From: a virus
Virus record (IMG/VR): IMGVR_UViG_3300032164_000012
Coordinates: 1-63,745 of that record
DNA length: 63,745 bases
Reading direction: 5' to 3' (one strand)
In this document: positions 28,831-36,740 of the stretch, piece after piece
Layout of the letters: each line of letters begins with the position of its first letter
Numbering within the stretch: the first letter of the stretch is position 1
Notes under the pieces: generated by a model
Seen by the model: only the letters and a program-made list of their open reading frames with translations
Databases searched by the model: none
Told to the model about the DNA's origin: nothing
Program-made: the position numbers and the translations under genes

Positions 28831-29873
28831 TGGACTCGAGGGGCATCCAGAACTTGTTGCGCCGTCTCGGGTGTGAACGTGTTCACGTCGGAGCGAAGTG
28901 GATCAAAGCGACCTGTCCGTTAGCACGCTGGCGACACACGAAGGGCACCGACACGAATCCGTCCTTCGAGATTGCTATCGACGACAAAGGGAGAAGCGGT
29001 TGGAAGTGTCACTCCTGTACTCCAGAAGGGCGGCGACCAGGTGAACCGAGTCTCAACCTGATCAATCTCATCAACCGGCTGATCGTTTATAACCCGTCGC
29101 AGGTTCACAAGTACCGCGCCCTCGCTGAAGTGATCCAGCGGACCGATCTGCCCTCGATCGAGCAGATGAAGGCGAGGCTTGCCGGTGTCAGTAGCGTGCC
29201 AGGACCTCCGCGTGAGGTGGCCGGTGTTGTGGTATCGGAGGGCTTCGCCAAACGCGGCGACGGAGATTTCATCGAGCTGCCGGCGCTTCCCGAAGACTTG
29301 CTGGAGAAGTTTCAACCCTTGTCCGAGGAGGCGCGCGAGTACTTGGAGGAACGCGGGTTGTCCAAGGCGACTATCCAGAGCTGGGAGCTGGGGTGGCACG
29401 CCGGAGCCCGCAGGGTCTCCATCCCCGTCCGTGACATCAAGGGGCGGCTCGTCGGCATCTCGGGTCGGGCGCTCGACTCCGATCAGTACCCGAAGTTCCT
29501 CCATAGCAACGCCTTCCACCGAGACTTCTACCTGTTCGGGGAGCACCGCTGTCAGACCCCCGAGGTAGCCTATTTGGTGGAGGGCTTCTTTGATGCGATT
29601 TCCCTTTGGCAACGCGGCTACCGCTTTCCCCTATGCTTTATGGGCAGCGGCATCAGCCGGTTCCAGGTCGAGAAGCTCGTGCAGTTGGGATTCAAGGAGG
29701 CCGTCATCGTTCCAGACGGAGACCCGCCTGGGGTCAAGATCGCCGATGGAGTGCTGCGTTCGGTGTCCGCTCGGATGCCCACGCGTGTCATTCCCATGCC
29801 GGATGGAGCGGACCCGGACGACCTCACACGCGACGAGCTTCTCGAATTGCTAGGACCGCCACAGGAGGCTTGA
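28830..29873 (+). CDS. DnaG-type primase
   Basis: 347 aa, start sharing a base with the previous stop. The N-terminal zinc-binding region has CPLARWRHTKGTDTNPSF and CHSC (about 30-60), followed by the linker and a TOPRIM core: YLVEGFFDAISLWQRG (about 249-264) and VIVPDGDPPGVKIADG. It makes RNA primers for lagging strands. The next promoter overlaps its stop. Confidence 0.88.
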   Translation: MDSRGIQNLLRRLGCERVHVGAKWIKATCPLARWRHTKGTDTNPSFEIAIDDKGRSGWKCHSCTPEGRRPGEPSLNLINLINRLIVYNPSQVHKYRALAEVIQRTDLPSIEQMKARLAGVSSVPGPPREVAGVVVSEGFAKRGDGDFIELPALPEDLLEKFQPLSEEAREYLEERGLSKATIQSWELGWHAGARRVSIPVRDIKGRLVGISGRALDSDQYPKFLHSNAFHRDFYLFGEHRCQTPEVAYLVEGFFDAISLWQRGYRFPLCFMGSGISRFQVEKLVQLGFKEAVIVPDGDPPGVKIADGVLRSVSARMPTRVIPMPDGADPDDLTRDELLELLGPPQEA

Positions 29874-29898
29874 CAACCGGTAGGGCTTATGGTACGAC
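29870..29898 (+). promoter_or_regulatory. Promoter of the TTGACA family, divergent -10
   Basis: TTGACA 29870-29875, 17-bp spacer, TACGAC 29893-29898. Here AACC replaces AATC after the -35. A hairpin follows in the leader. Confidence 0.6.
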
Positions 29899-29907
29899 CA
29901 CCATGTC

Positions 29908-29925
29908 GTCGAGGGAGTCCTCGAC
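29908..29925 (+). promoter_or_regulatory. Leader hairpin GTCGAGG-GAGT-CCTCGAC
   Basis: Perfect 7-bp stem with a 4-nt loop, about 10 nt after the -10. Unlike the others it is 36 nt away from the start codon and does not abut the SD. Confidence 0.65.
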
Positions 29926-29961
29926 AACGACAGCAACGACAGCAACCAGAGGAGACTAGTC

Positions 29962-30291
29962 ATGAGCATCACTGTTCACTACGTTCGAGCTTGTGATCGT
30001 TGCAGCACTTCCCTCGACACCTCGACGACCTCCGATGTGAAGCAGCTTCCGGTGCTGCCGGAACGAAAGACGTTCAAGCTGACCCTTGGCGACAGCGTCC
30101 TCATCGAGTGGCAGGACATCTGCCCCAAGTGCCAGAAGGTCGTCGATGGGTTGATCGACCGCATTCGGCTGGTCAGCAAGAAGGACGACCAGGTGGCGCA
30201 GCCCGCGACGTCGGCCACGCCCGCCTCCAGCACCACGACCCCGATTCCCGTCAAGGCGGACAAGCCGCCTGAGGCGAACAACCCGTTCTAG
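29962..30291 (+). CDS. Small zinc-ribbon protein with SSB-like -PF tail
   Basis: 109 aa. CDRCSTSL (about 11-18) and CPKCQK (about 53-58) form a zinc ribbon around a beta-rich core (FKLTLGDSVLIEWQDICP). A Thr/Ala/Pro linker ends EANNPF. SD AGGAG. Placed right before the SSB gene, so likely a replication accessory. Confidence 0.65.
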   Translation: MSITVHYVRACDRCSTSLDTSTTSDVKQLPVLPERKTFKLTLGDSVLIEWQDICPKCQKVVDGLIDRIRLVSKKDDQVAQPATSATPASSTTTPIPVKADKPPEANNPF

Positions 30292-30305
30292 CCCGCGAGT
30301 GCGGG
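30292..30305 (+). promoter_or_regulatory. Intercistronic hairpin CCCGC-GAGT-GCGGG
   Basis: 5-bp GC stem right after the previous stop, with no U-tract. Probably mRNA processing or stability rather than termination. Confidence 0.4.
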
Positions 30306-30342
30306 ACAGAAACAGCAACCAGCTAGTCCAGGAGGAACGAGA

Positions 30343-31137
30343 ATGAGCAACGGTAGTGGCAAGAGTTGGTTTGACACCGGTTTCGAGGGGATGAAGCGTG
30401 AGGAGGATCGCCTTCAGTCCCGGCAGGGGCCTGGGCGCTACTATGTCCCCGAGGGTGAGACGAAGGAGATGGTCCTGATCGACGACGTGCCGTTCTGCGT
30501 CTACGAGCACCACTTCAAGATGAACGGCAGCTGGCGCAATTGGCTGACCTGTCTGCGGGGTATCCACGAGGACATCCCGTGCTGCACCACCCTCGGAGAC
30601 AAGACCCGGGCCTATCTCGGGTTTCTGACCTGCATCGACGCCTCGAAGTGGAAGGACAAGAAGGGCAACGTCCATCAGTACGAGGTGCAGCTGTTCCCGG
30701 CCAAGCTCAAGACGCTGAAGAAGTTCAAGCGCAAGAAGGAGGACCGGGGCAGCCTTGTGGCGTGTCTGTTCAAGGTCACCCGCGAGGACGAGAAGAGCCC
30801 GAGTTGTGGCGACGAGTTCGAGATCCAGAAGGAGGTCGAGCTGGCCAAGGTTCTCGACGTGGCGATGTTCCGTGGGCGCAAGCTTCTCGAGTTGTTCGCC
30901 AAGGCGAACGAGGACCCGAAGATGATGGAGTATACGCAGCGCATCTTCCAGGTCGTGCTCGATGACAAGGGCAAGATCCTTCCGAAGCTCTACCCCTTCA
31001 ACTACATCGAGCTGCTGAAGCCGAAGTCGCCGGAGGAGATCCGTGCCATCATCGGTGGCCAGAAGGTCGGCAGCGATGAGGACGGTCCGGTCTCCGAAAA
31101 CACGGCTGACGTGCAGACCGACGACGTGCCCTTTTAG
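30343..31137 (+). CDS. Phage single-stranded-DNA-binding protein
   Basis: 264 aa, SD AGGAGGA. No signal for an enzyme; layout fits phage ssDNA-binding proteins: basic/aromatic OB-like centre (CVYEHHFKMNGSWRNWLTCLRGIHEDIPCC with Cys that may hold zinc, LFPAKLKTLKKFKRKK) and an acidic C-terminus ending TDDVPF, which matches the SSB interaction tail (DDxPF). Position between primase and helicase supports this. A second, bacterial-type SSB is at 38103. Confidence 0.72.
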   Translation: MSNGSGKSWFDTGFEGMKREEDRLQSRQGPGRYYVPEGETKEMVLIDDVPFCVYEHHFKMNGSWRNWLTCLRGIHEDIPCCTTLGDKTRAYLGFLTCIDASKWKDKKGNVHQYEVQLFPAKLKTLKKFKRKKEDRGSLVACLFKVTREDEKSPSCGDEFEIQKEVELAKVLDVAMFRGRKLLELFAKANEDPKMMEYTQRIFQVVLDDKGKILPKLYPFNYIELLKPKSPEEIRAIIGGQKVGSDEDGPVSENTADVQTDDVPF

Positions 31138-31203
31138 AATAACCCTCTTGACTCGCGTTTGCCGTTTTCGGGAGGCTGTGGACATGCTGACGGCCCTCAC
31201 GTT

Positions 31204-31219
31204 GCGACCACGTGGTCGC
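31204..31219. repeat. Dispersed palindrome GCGACCACGTGGTCGC (copy 5)
   Basis: The only perfectly symmetric 16-bp copy. It lies in the leader of the SF2 helicase gene and is directly followed by the SD AAGGAG. Confidence 0.9.
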
Positions 31220-31233
31220 AAGGAGAACAGCGC

Positions 31234-33555
31234 GTGCGAGTGACGGTGGACGCCTGGGCCTGGTTGCCGAAGGCCGATCTGACTCCCCTACAGGTACAGG
31301 CGACGCGTGCCGCCCTGACCATCCAACCTTCCAAGGTTGGAAATCATCCCGGTGAAGCCCCCGGTCCGATCAAGCTATATACGGAGACCGAGGATCGCAT
31401 CGGCATCCCCAGGGAGTACTTCCTAGCCCGACGCAAGAACCACGAAGTAGAGTTCCACGTCACGGACGGCAACTTCGACTTGTGGGCCGGCCCTCTGCAG
31501 TTCTCCGGTAGCCTCCGTCCCGAGCAGCAGAAGGCGGTCGGGTACGTTACCCAGGTACTGCAGGCTGGGCAGCTGGGCATGATCGTCCGGGCCGCCCCTG
31601 GGTGGGGTAAGAGTCCGGCCTTGGCGACGCCCGTGCTGCGCTACGATGGCAAGGTGGTTAGGGCAGAGGAGGTGCAGGCTGGGGACCTGCTGATGGGTCC
31701 CGACAGTACGGCCCGACGTGTGCTCGATGCCAACACGGGATTCGGCCCTATGTACCGCATTATCCCGACGGTGGGAGAGGTGTGGGAGTGTAACGAATCC
31801 CACATCCTAACCCTCGTCCACTCCGTAACTGACGAGGTGATCGACATCGCGCTGACCGACTACCTCCGGCTCTCGGCGGCGCAGAAACATCACCTCAAGC
31901 AGTTCTCGCCGGAAGGCGGGGTGGACTTCCCCTCGGGAAATCCTTTGCCTCTCGATCCCTACTTCCTCGGGGTGTGGTATGGGGATGGGACGAAGGCCTT
32001 AAACGGGGTGGCAATTTCCAAGCCCGACGCAGAGATCGAGGCGTTGTGCCGGGATACGGCGGCGGCGTTCGGGCTCCGCCTCCGCGTAGAGGCGGCACGG
32101 TGTCCGGTGTACCACATCGTTGTTACCGAGCGTGGTCAGCCTAATCCATTGTTGGACCTGATGCGTTCGGTGTTTGGGGACGGACGTGAGCTGCCGTCGG
32201 CGTACCTCATCGCCTCAAGGGCCGACCGGATGGCCTTTCTGGCGGGTTGGTTGGACTCCGACGGATACCACAACAACGGGTGCTACGAGATCGTCCAGAA
32301 GCGGAAGGAGTGGGCTGACGGTATCGCGTTCGTGGCCCGCTCCCTCGGCATCCGCGCCACCGTGCGCGAGAAGCTCGTGAACGGGTGCATTTACTGGCGG
32401 GTGAAGCTGGCCGGGGACTTCTCGACCCTTCCATTGCGTATCGCTCGCAAACTCCCGCGTGAGCGCAAGCAGCGGAAGATTGCGACGCGCACCGGCTTTA
32501 TGGTTGAGCGCGTCGCAGATGGAGGCTACCGGGGCATCTTGCTCGACGGCGATCACCGCTACCTCCTGGGCGATTTCACCGTGACTCACAACACGGTGGT
32601 TGCCTGCGCCCTCATCGCGCAGCTTCAAGTTCCGACGCTGGTGGTCGTCCACAAGGAGTTCCTGGTCAACCAGTGGAAGGAGCGCATCGAGCAGTTCCTC
32701 CCCGGGTCCAAGGTGGGCATCATCCAGCAGGACACCTGCGACTTCGCCGGCAAGCACATCGCCATCGCCATGGTTCATTCGCTCGTCTCCCGCGAGTACC
32801 CGTTGCTCCTGTACCGGTGGCCAGGGCTCGTCATTACTGACGAAGTCCACCGAATTGCCGCCGAGACGTGGTCGCATGTCCCGCCTAAGTTCCCCGCCCG
32901 CTGGCGGGTGGGCATCTCCGCAACACCACGGCGCAAGGACGGGGCGGACAACGTCTTCCTCTGGCACATAGGCCCAGTCGGGTTCAAGGCCCACGAACAG
33001 CGGTTGAAGCCCAAGGTCCGCCGTGTCTGGACCAAGTTCAGGATGGTCGAAACGGCGCGCTTCAATCCCAACCTGGCCTCGAAGCCGGTGCAGCTGCAAT
33101 TTCTCTGCGCGAACGACGTGCGCAACCATCTCGTCGTGGATCAGCTCATCCAGGCAGCACAGGCGGGGCGCAAGATCATCGTCCTGTCGGAGCGGCTCAA
33201 GCACCTCAGTTTGCTCGAGGGGTTGTATCGCCGGAAGTGGCCGGACAACGCCGGTCCTTGTCCCTCGACTGGTTTCTATATAGGCGGCTTGAGCCAGGAT
33301 GCGCTGGACGAGGCGGCCAAGGCGTCGGTCATCTTCGCGACTAGCCAGCTGGTCAGTGAGGGGCTCGACATTCCTGCTCTCGACACGATCGCTCTCACTA
33401 CTCCCCTATCCGATGTGGAACAGGCGGTCGGGCGCATCTTGCGCCCGTGCGAAGGAAAGAAAGATCCGGTCGTCGTTGACTTTCGAGATGATGACGTAGG
33501 AATCTTCGCCAAGTACGGTCGGATGCGCGACAAGCTCTATGCACGCATCACTTGA
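31234..33555 (+). CDS. Superfamily 2 helicase (UvsW-like), interrupted by an intein
   Basis: 773-aa precursor from GTG 31234, chosen because AAGGAG lies eight bases upstream; the frame is open to 31159 through the palindrome. N-extein 126 aa ends AAPGWGK, C-extein (320 aa) begins TVVACALIAQ, restoring GWGKT. Motif II ITDEVHRI, motif III SATPRR, motif VI QAVGRILRP are clear. SF2 helicases of the UvsW kind remodel branched DNA and link replication to recombination. A weak TTGACT at 31148 may be its promoter. Confidence 0.87.
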   Translation: MRVTVDAWAWLPKADLTPLQVQATRAALTIQPSKVGNHPGEAPGPIKLYTETEDRIGIPREYFLARRKNHEVEFHVTDGNFDLWAGPLQFSGSLRPEQQKAVGYVTQVLQAGQLGMIVRAAPGWGKSPALATPVLRYDGKVVRAEEVQAGDLLMGPDSTARRVLDANTGFGPMYRIIPTVGEVWECNESHILTLVHSVTDEVIDIALTDYLRLSAAQKHHLKQFSPEGGVDFPSGNPLPLDPYFLGVWYGDGTKALNGVAISKPDAEIEALCRDTAAAFGLRLRVEAARCPVYHIVVTERGQPNPLLDLMRSVFGDGRELPSAYLIASRADRMAFLAGWLDSDGYHNNGCYEIVQKRKEWADGIAFVARSLGIRATVREKLVNGCIYWRVKLAGDFSTLPLRIARKLPRERKQRKIATRTGFMVERVADGGYRGILLDGDHRYLLGDFTVTHNTVVACALIAQLQVPTLVVVHKEFLVNQWKERIEQFLPGSKVGIIQQDTCDFAGKHIAIAMVHSLVSREYPLLLYRWPGLVITDEVHRIAAETWSHVPPKFPARWRVGISATPRRKDGADNVFLWHIGPVGFKAHEQRLKPKVRRVWTKFRMVETARFNPNLASKPVQLQFLCANDVRNHLVVDQLIQAAQAGRKIIVLSERLKHLSLLEGLYRRKWPDNAGPCPSTGFYIGGLSQDALDEAAKASVIFATSQLVSEGLDIPALDTIALTTPLSDVEQAVGRILRPCEGKKDPVVVDFRDDDVGIFAKYGRMRDKLYARIT
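31612..32592 (+). mobile_element. LAGLIDADG intein in the SF2 helicase
   Basis: 327 aa. First residue Ser (SPALATPVLRYDGK), then VQAGDLLMGPDSTARRV, ending VTHN with Thr as +1. Dodecapeptides YFLGVWYGDGTK and MAFLAGWLDSDGYHN indicate a LAGLIDADG endonuclease with both Asp present. Same P-loop insertion point as the DnaB intein but a different first residue, and about 100 aa shorter. Confidence 0.88.
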
Positions 33556-33564
33556 CAAACTGCT

Positions 33565-33592
33565 TTGACAATCCCTCTCTTTATGATAATGT
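33565..33592 (+). promoter_or_regulatory. Promoter with duplicated -35
   Basis: TTGACA 33565-33570 with -10 TAATGT at 33587-33592 (16-bp spacer); another TTGACA lies 13 bp upstream at 33552-33557. A/T-rich -10 region TATGATAATG. Confidence 0.65.
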
Positions 33593-33613
33593 CCGTAGAA
33601 GAGGGTTTCTTCT

Positions 33614-34429
33614 ATGCAGGCTACTATGACGAAGCGCGACGACTACTTCCATGACTGGTACGAGAAGAACGGTCAGGTGCTCAACGATCTTCGACGGGAA
33701 CGTTACCACAACGACCCCGAGTACCGTGAGGCGGTTACGAAGCGCAATCAGGAGGCCCGCAAGAAGCGTCGGAGCGCGGAGACGTCGGAGCGCGAGGCGG
33801 AGCGGGAAGCTGGTGGTGTAGTACGGGTGGCTGGACGACTCTGGAAGGCTGTCGATGTCGAGATCGAAATCGACGGCAAGAAGGTCGTGACGCGCCTGTT
33901 CACCATCGGGGCACTGGCGCGGGTGCTGGGGCGTTCGGTCCAAGCCATCCGGCTGTGGGAACGTCAGGGGGTCCTTCCCGAGACTCCTCTGCGCAACGAG
34001 AAAGGGGATCGACTCTACACGGCGGAGCAGGTTGGGGTTTTCCGCCAGCTCATGGAGTGCAAGAACCGCCTATCTCTGTCCCTCCTACGGTCTCGCCCCT
34101 CTCCGCAGCCGGTACGTCGGGTGGTGCGCTTCAAGGACGGCCATGAGGAGGAGCTGGTGTTGTTCCGTATCGGGGCGCTGGCTGAGATCGTCGGTAGGAC
34201 GGTCGTGACGCTCGAGCAGCTGGAGAAGCATGGTATCCTTCCCGCTACGCCTTTTCGTGCTGCCAGTACTCGCTACCGCCTCTACTCGCTGCCGATGATT
34301 CAGACCGTCAAGGCGGCTTTCGACGCCCGCAACGGAGAGATCCGGGGCAAGATCGGGTGGGTTTCTTTCTGCAACGACGTCAGAGTGGCATGGTACGTTA
34401 TGGGCATGATGGACGCGACGCTGGTGTAG
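33614..34429 (+). CDS. Protein with two tandem MerR-type HTH domains
   Basis: 271 aa (start 33614 or 33626). N-terminal basic helical region (YHNDPEYREAVTKRNQEARKKRRSAETSEREAERE). Then two MerR-like units: TIGALARVLGRSVQAIRLWERQGVLPETP (about 96-124) and RIGALAEIVGRTVVTLEQLEKHGILPATP (about 189-217), each followed by a wing with R...Y. MerR proteins normally dimerise; here two units sit on one chain. Likely a transcription or origin-region regulator. Confidence 0.72.
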   Translation: MQATMTKRDDYFHDWYEKNGQVLNDLRRERYHNDPEYREAVTKRNQEARKKRRSAETSEREAEREAGGVVRVAGRLWKAVDVEIEIDGKKVVTRLFTIGALARVLGRSVQAIRLWERQGVLPETPLRNEKGDRLYTAEQVGVFRQLMECKNRLSLSLLRSRPSPQPVRRVVRFKDGHEEELVLFRIGALAEIVGRTVVTLEQLEKHGILPATPFRAASTRYRLYSLPMIQTVKAAFDARNGEIRGKIGWVSFCNDVRVAWYVMGMMDATLV

Positions 34430-34468
34430 TAGACGTTCTCTAACGGACGAAGGACAAGGAGAGGGACG

Positions 34469-34840
34469 ATGGCCGAGTCGACTGCTACCCCTGCAACATC
34501 AACTTCCGAGAAGGTGACGAAGGAGCTGCCCTCGCAGATCTTTGTCACGCGGACTTTCAAGGCTGGCGACGCCAAGGAGAACACTGTTTCTTCGGAGCCG
34601 CAGGTCATCCAGGTCCACCGGTTCCAGACCGAGCCGGCTCGCGCTGAGATCCACCTTGGCCTCACGCTCAACCTCGGCAACTTCGAGAGCGCCCGTGTCG
34701 ATGTGGGCGTGGTCATCCCCTGCTACCGCGAGGAGCTGGAGGACGCTTTCGCTTTTGGCAAGGCGTGGGCGGAGAAGAAGCTGCTGGCCGAGGTCGATGA
34801 CGTTCGCAAGAACGCCTCGTCGAACAAGAGCCCGTTCTAG
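34469..34840 (+). CDS. Hypothetical protein with SSB-like -PF tail
   Basis: 123 aa, SD AAGGAGAGG. Beta-rich core (IFVTRTFKAGDAKENTVSSEPQVIQVHRFQTEPARAEIHLGLTLNLGNFESARVDVGVVIPC), then helix FAFGKAWAEKKLLAEVDDV, ending SSNKSPF. Directly precedes the recombinase. May be a mediator or DNA-binding partner; not recognised. Confidence 0.6.
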   Translation: MAESTATPATSTSEKVTKELPSQIFVTRTFKAGDAKENTVSSEPQVIQVHRFQTEPARAEIHLGLTLNLGNFESARVDVGVVIPCYREELEDAFAFGKAWAEKKLLAEVDDVRKNASSNKSPF

Positions 34841-34849
34841 GAGGCCATC

Positions 34850-36010
34850 ATGACCAAAGAGAAGGCTCCCGCAAAGGAGCCTACGTCGCGTATGGCCAAG
34901 ATGCTGGGCAGCAAGGACATCGCGGCGCTGGAGAAGAGCTACGGGTCTGGTCTATTGCAGATTGCTTCGGACCGTGAGGCACAGCAGACCCTTCGCATTC
35001 CTACGGCTGTCTTCCCCCTCGACTTCGCTCTCGGCGGCGGCGTCGCGGTCGGGAGACCGGTGACGTTCTACGGGCCGAAGTCCGGGGGGAAGACGACGAC
35101 GGTGCTGCGCCTGGTTGCCCAGCTGCAGCGCATGTGCTCGTTCTGCTACCGCTACCTTCCCGAGTTCATGCCCTTTGAGGAGCTGGCCTGCCAGTGCAAG
35201 AAGCCCCGGGAATCCGTCATCGCGGTTATGGACTGCGAGGGTGTGCTCGACCTCAAGTGGGCCAAGACTCTCGGTGTCAATACCGATGCTATGATCCTCT
35301 CCACGCCAGAGTACGCGGAGCAGACTACCGACGCCATCGAGACTCTCATCCGGACCGGCGAGCTGGATCTGCTTGCTTTTGACTCGATCGCCTTCGCCAC
35401 GCCGGCCAAGGAAGTCGAGGAGTCAGCGGCCAAGAACATGGTCGGCGAGCACGCGCGCGCGATGGGCCGCTACGTGCGCAAGACGGTCTCGGCGATGAAC
35501 GCCTGCGGGAACAAGTACGACCGCCGCCCGACGATCCTGATGACCAACCAGATCCGCATGAAGGTCGGCGTGGTCTTCGGAAGCCCGGAGACGGTGAGCG
35601 GCGGGCATGCCCCGCAGTACATGGCGGCGACCGAGGTGAGGATGTCCGCCGGCACCTACACGATGCAGAAGGAGGAGGGGGGCAAGTCGGTCGTCGAGTT
35701 CACCAAGCCCCTCTTTGCCGACATGCACTTCAAGATCGAGAAGAACAAGGCGGCCGACACGATCAAGATGGAGGGCTCGTACCGGGTCGTCCTGACCGAC
35801 ACCGAGACGAAGAAGCTCGGCCAGATTGCCGACGAGGAGTTCATCGTCGAGCACGGTGAGGCGGCTGGCGTCGTTCAGAAGGTGAAGGGGGGCTGGATGG
35901 TGCTCGACGAGGCGTTTGATCAAAAGTCGCTCATCGAGCGGAAGATGATGATCGACCCCGGTTTCAAGGCGCGCGTCTGCAACCTGATCATGCAGGTGCT
36001 GGTGGGCTGA
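34850..36010 (+). CDS. RecA/UvsX-like recombinase
   Basis: 386 aa, SD AGGAGG. Walker A YGPKSGGKTTT (about 74-84), Walker B DLLAFDSIAF, and the L2-type segment with a TNQIRMKVG motif. A Cys-rich insertion CSFCYRYLPEFMPFEELACQC (about 97-118) lies between Walker A and the next strand, a likely zinc knuckle that standard RecA lacks. It promotes strand exchange in phage recombination-dependent replication. Confidence 0.88.
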   Translation: MTKEKAPAKEPTSRMAKMLGSKDIAALEKSYGSGLLQIASDREAQQTLRIPTAVFPLDFALGGGVAVGRPVTFYGPKSGGKTTTVLRLVAQLQRMCSFCYRYLPEFMPFEELACQCKKPRESVIAVMDCEGVLDLKWAKTLGVNTDAMILSTPEYAEQTTDAIETLIRTGELDLLAFDSIAFATPAKEVEESAAKNMVGEHARAMGRYVRKTVSAMNACGNKYDRRPTILMTNQIRMKVGVVFGSPETVSGGHAPQYMAATEVRMSAGTYTMQKEEGGKSVVEFTKPLFADMHFKIEKNKAADTIKMEGSYRVVLTDTETKKLGQIADEEFIVEHGEAAGVVQKVKGGWMVLDEAFDQKSLIERKMMIDPGFKARVCNLIMQVLVG

Positions 36011-36420
36011 TGGCCGACGAGCCCAAGCGGGGAGAGCCTCAGTGGTTGAACGACCCGCACGGCAACCGTGATCGTGCGCGCCGCTCGATGAAGCATGAGG
36101 ACCGCATTGCCGGAAAGTTCCCGGGAGGTCGCCGCTACCCGCGCTCGGGTGGGCAGTCCTGGTCGAAGCGTGACCACAAGACGACCACGGGCGGCGACGT
36201 CGGGACGCCCAACCTCCACATTGAGCACAAGCGCACCGACAAGGCGTCGATGAGCCTCAAGCTCGAGTGGCTCGAGAAGGTTGTGGAGGGGGCCAAGCGG
36301 CAGATGAAGGACCCGGCGCTGGTGATCACGTTCGAGCAGCCTGGTCGTCCTCCCGAGGACTGGATCATGGTCCCACTAGCGGTCGCGCTGCGCCGGCTGG
36401 GCTACCCGGGGGAGCTATAG
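36010..36420 (+). CDS. PD-(D/E)xK resolvase-like protein
   Basis: 136 aa, ATG sharing a base with the previous stop. A basic N-terminus leads to GGDVGTPNLHIEHKRTDKASMSLKLEWLEKVVEGAKRQMKDPALVITFE, with Asp...Glu-x-Lys and a following helix and strand, the core of Hjc-like or VRR-type nucleases. Inference: Holliday-junction resolvase or other branch nuclease, next to RecA and RuvC. Confidence 0.55.
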   Translation: MADEPKRGEPQWLNDPHGNRDRARRSMKHEDRIAGKFPGGRRYPRSGGQSWSKRDHKTTTGGDVGTPNLHIEHKRTDKASMSLKLEWLEKVVEGAKRQMKDPALVITFEQPGRPPEDWIMVPLAVALRRLGYPGEL

Positions 36421-36740
36421 TGGGCCGGCTTGAGACCCACCTCGCTTTGCGTGGGCAGTTCACGCTCGGCCAGCAGTTCAGACTGGTCCTCGAGCAGTCG
36501 ACGAGCGATGCTCCTGTCCAGGTGACTCTGGAGTGTCGGACGTGCGACGTGACGATCGAACGGGACGGCAAGGTGTGGAAGTGCGCCGAGTGTTTGTACG
36601 AGGCGCTGGACCTCGAGGTGGAGCTATTCGTGAAGGCGGCCCTGAAGGGGGCGAAGCCATTCTGTCGGCAGTTCAGGAAGCGAGGTAGTCGATGGGCTTG
36701 GGTTCCGTGGTTCGGCACGTCCAGTCCGACGGGACGCTGA
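36420..36740 (+). CDS. Small zinc-knuckle protein
   Basis: 106 aa from GTG 36420, sharing a base with the previous stop. CRTCDVTIERDGKVWKCAEC (about 40-59) is a zinc ribbon. The last 49 nucleotides overlap the following nuclease. Function unknown. Confidence 0.6.
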   Translation: MGRLETHLALRGQFTLGQQFRLVLEQSTSDAPVQVTLECRTCDVTIERDGKVWKCAECLYEALDLEVELFVKAALKGAKPFCRQFRKRGSRWAWVPWFGTSSPTGR

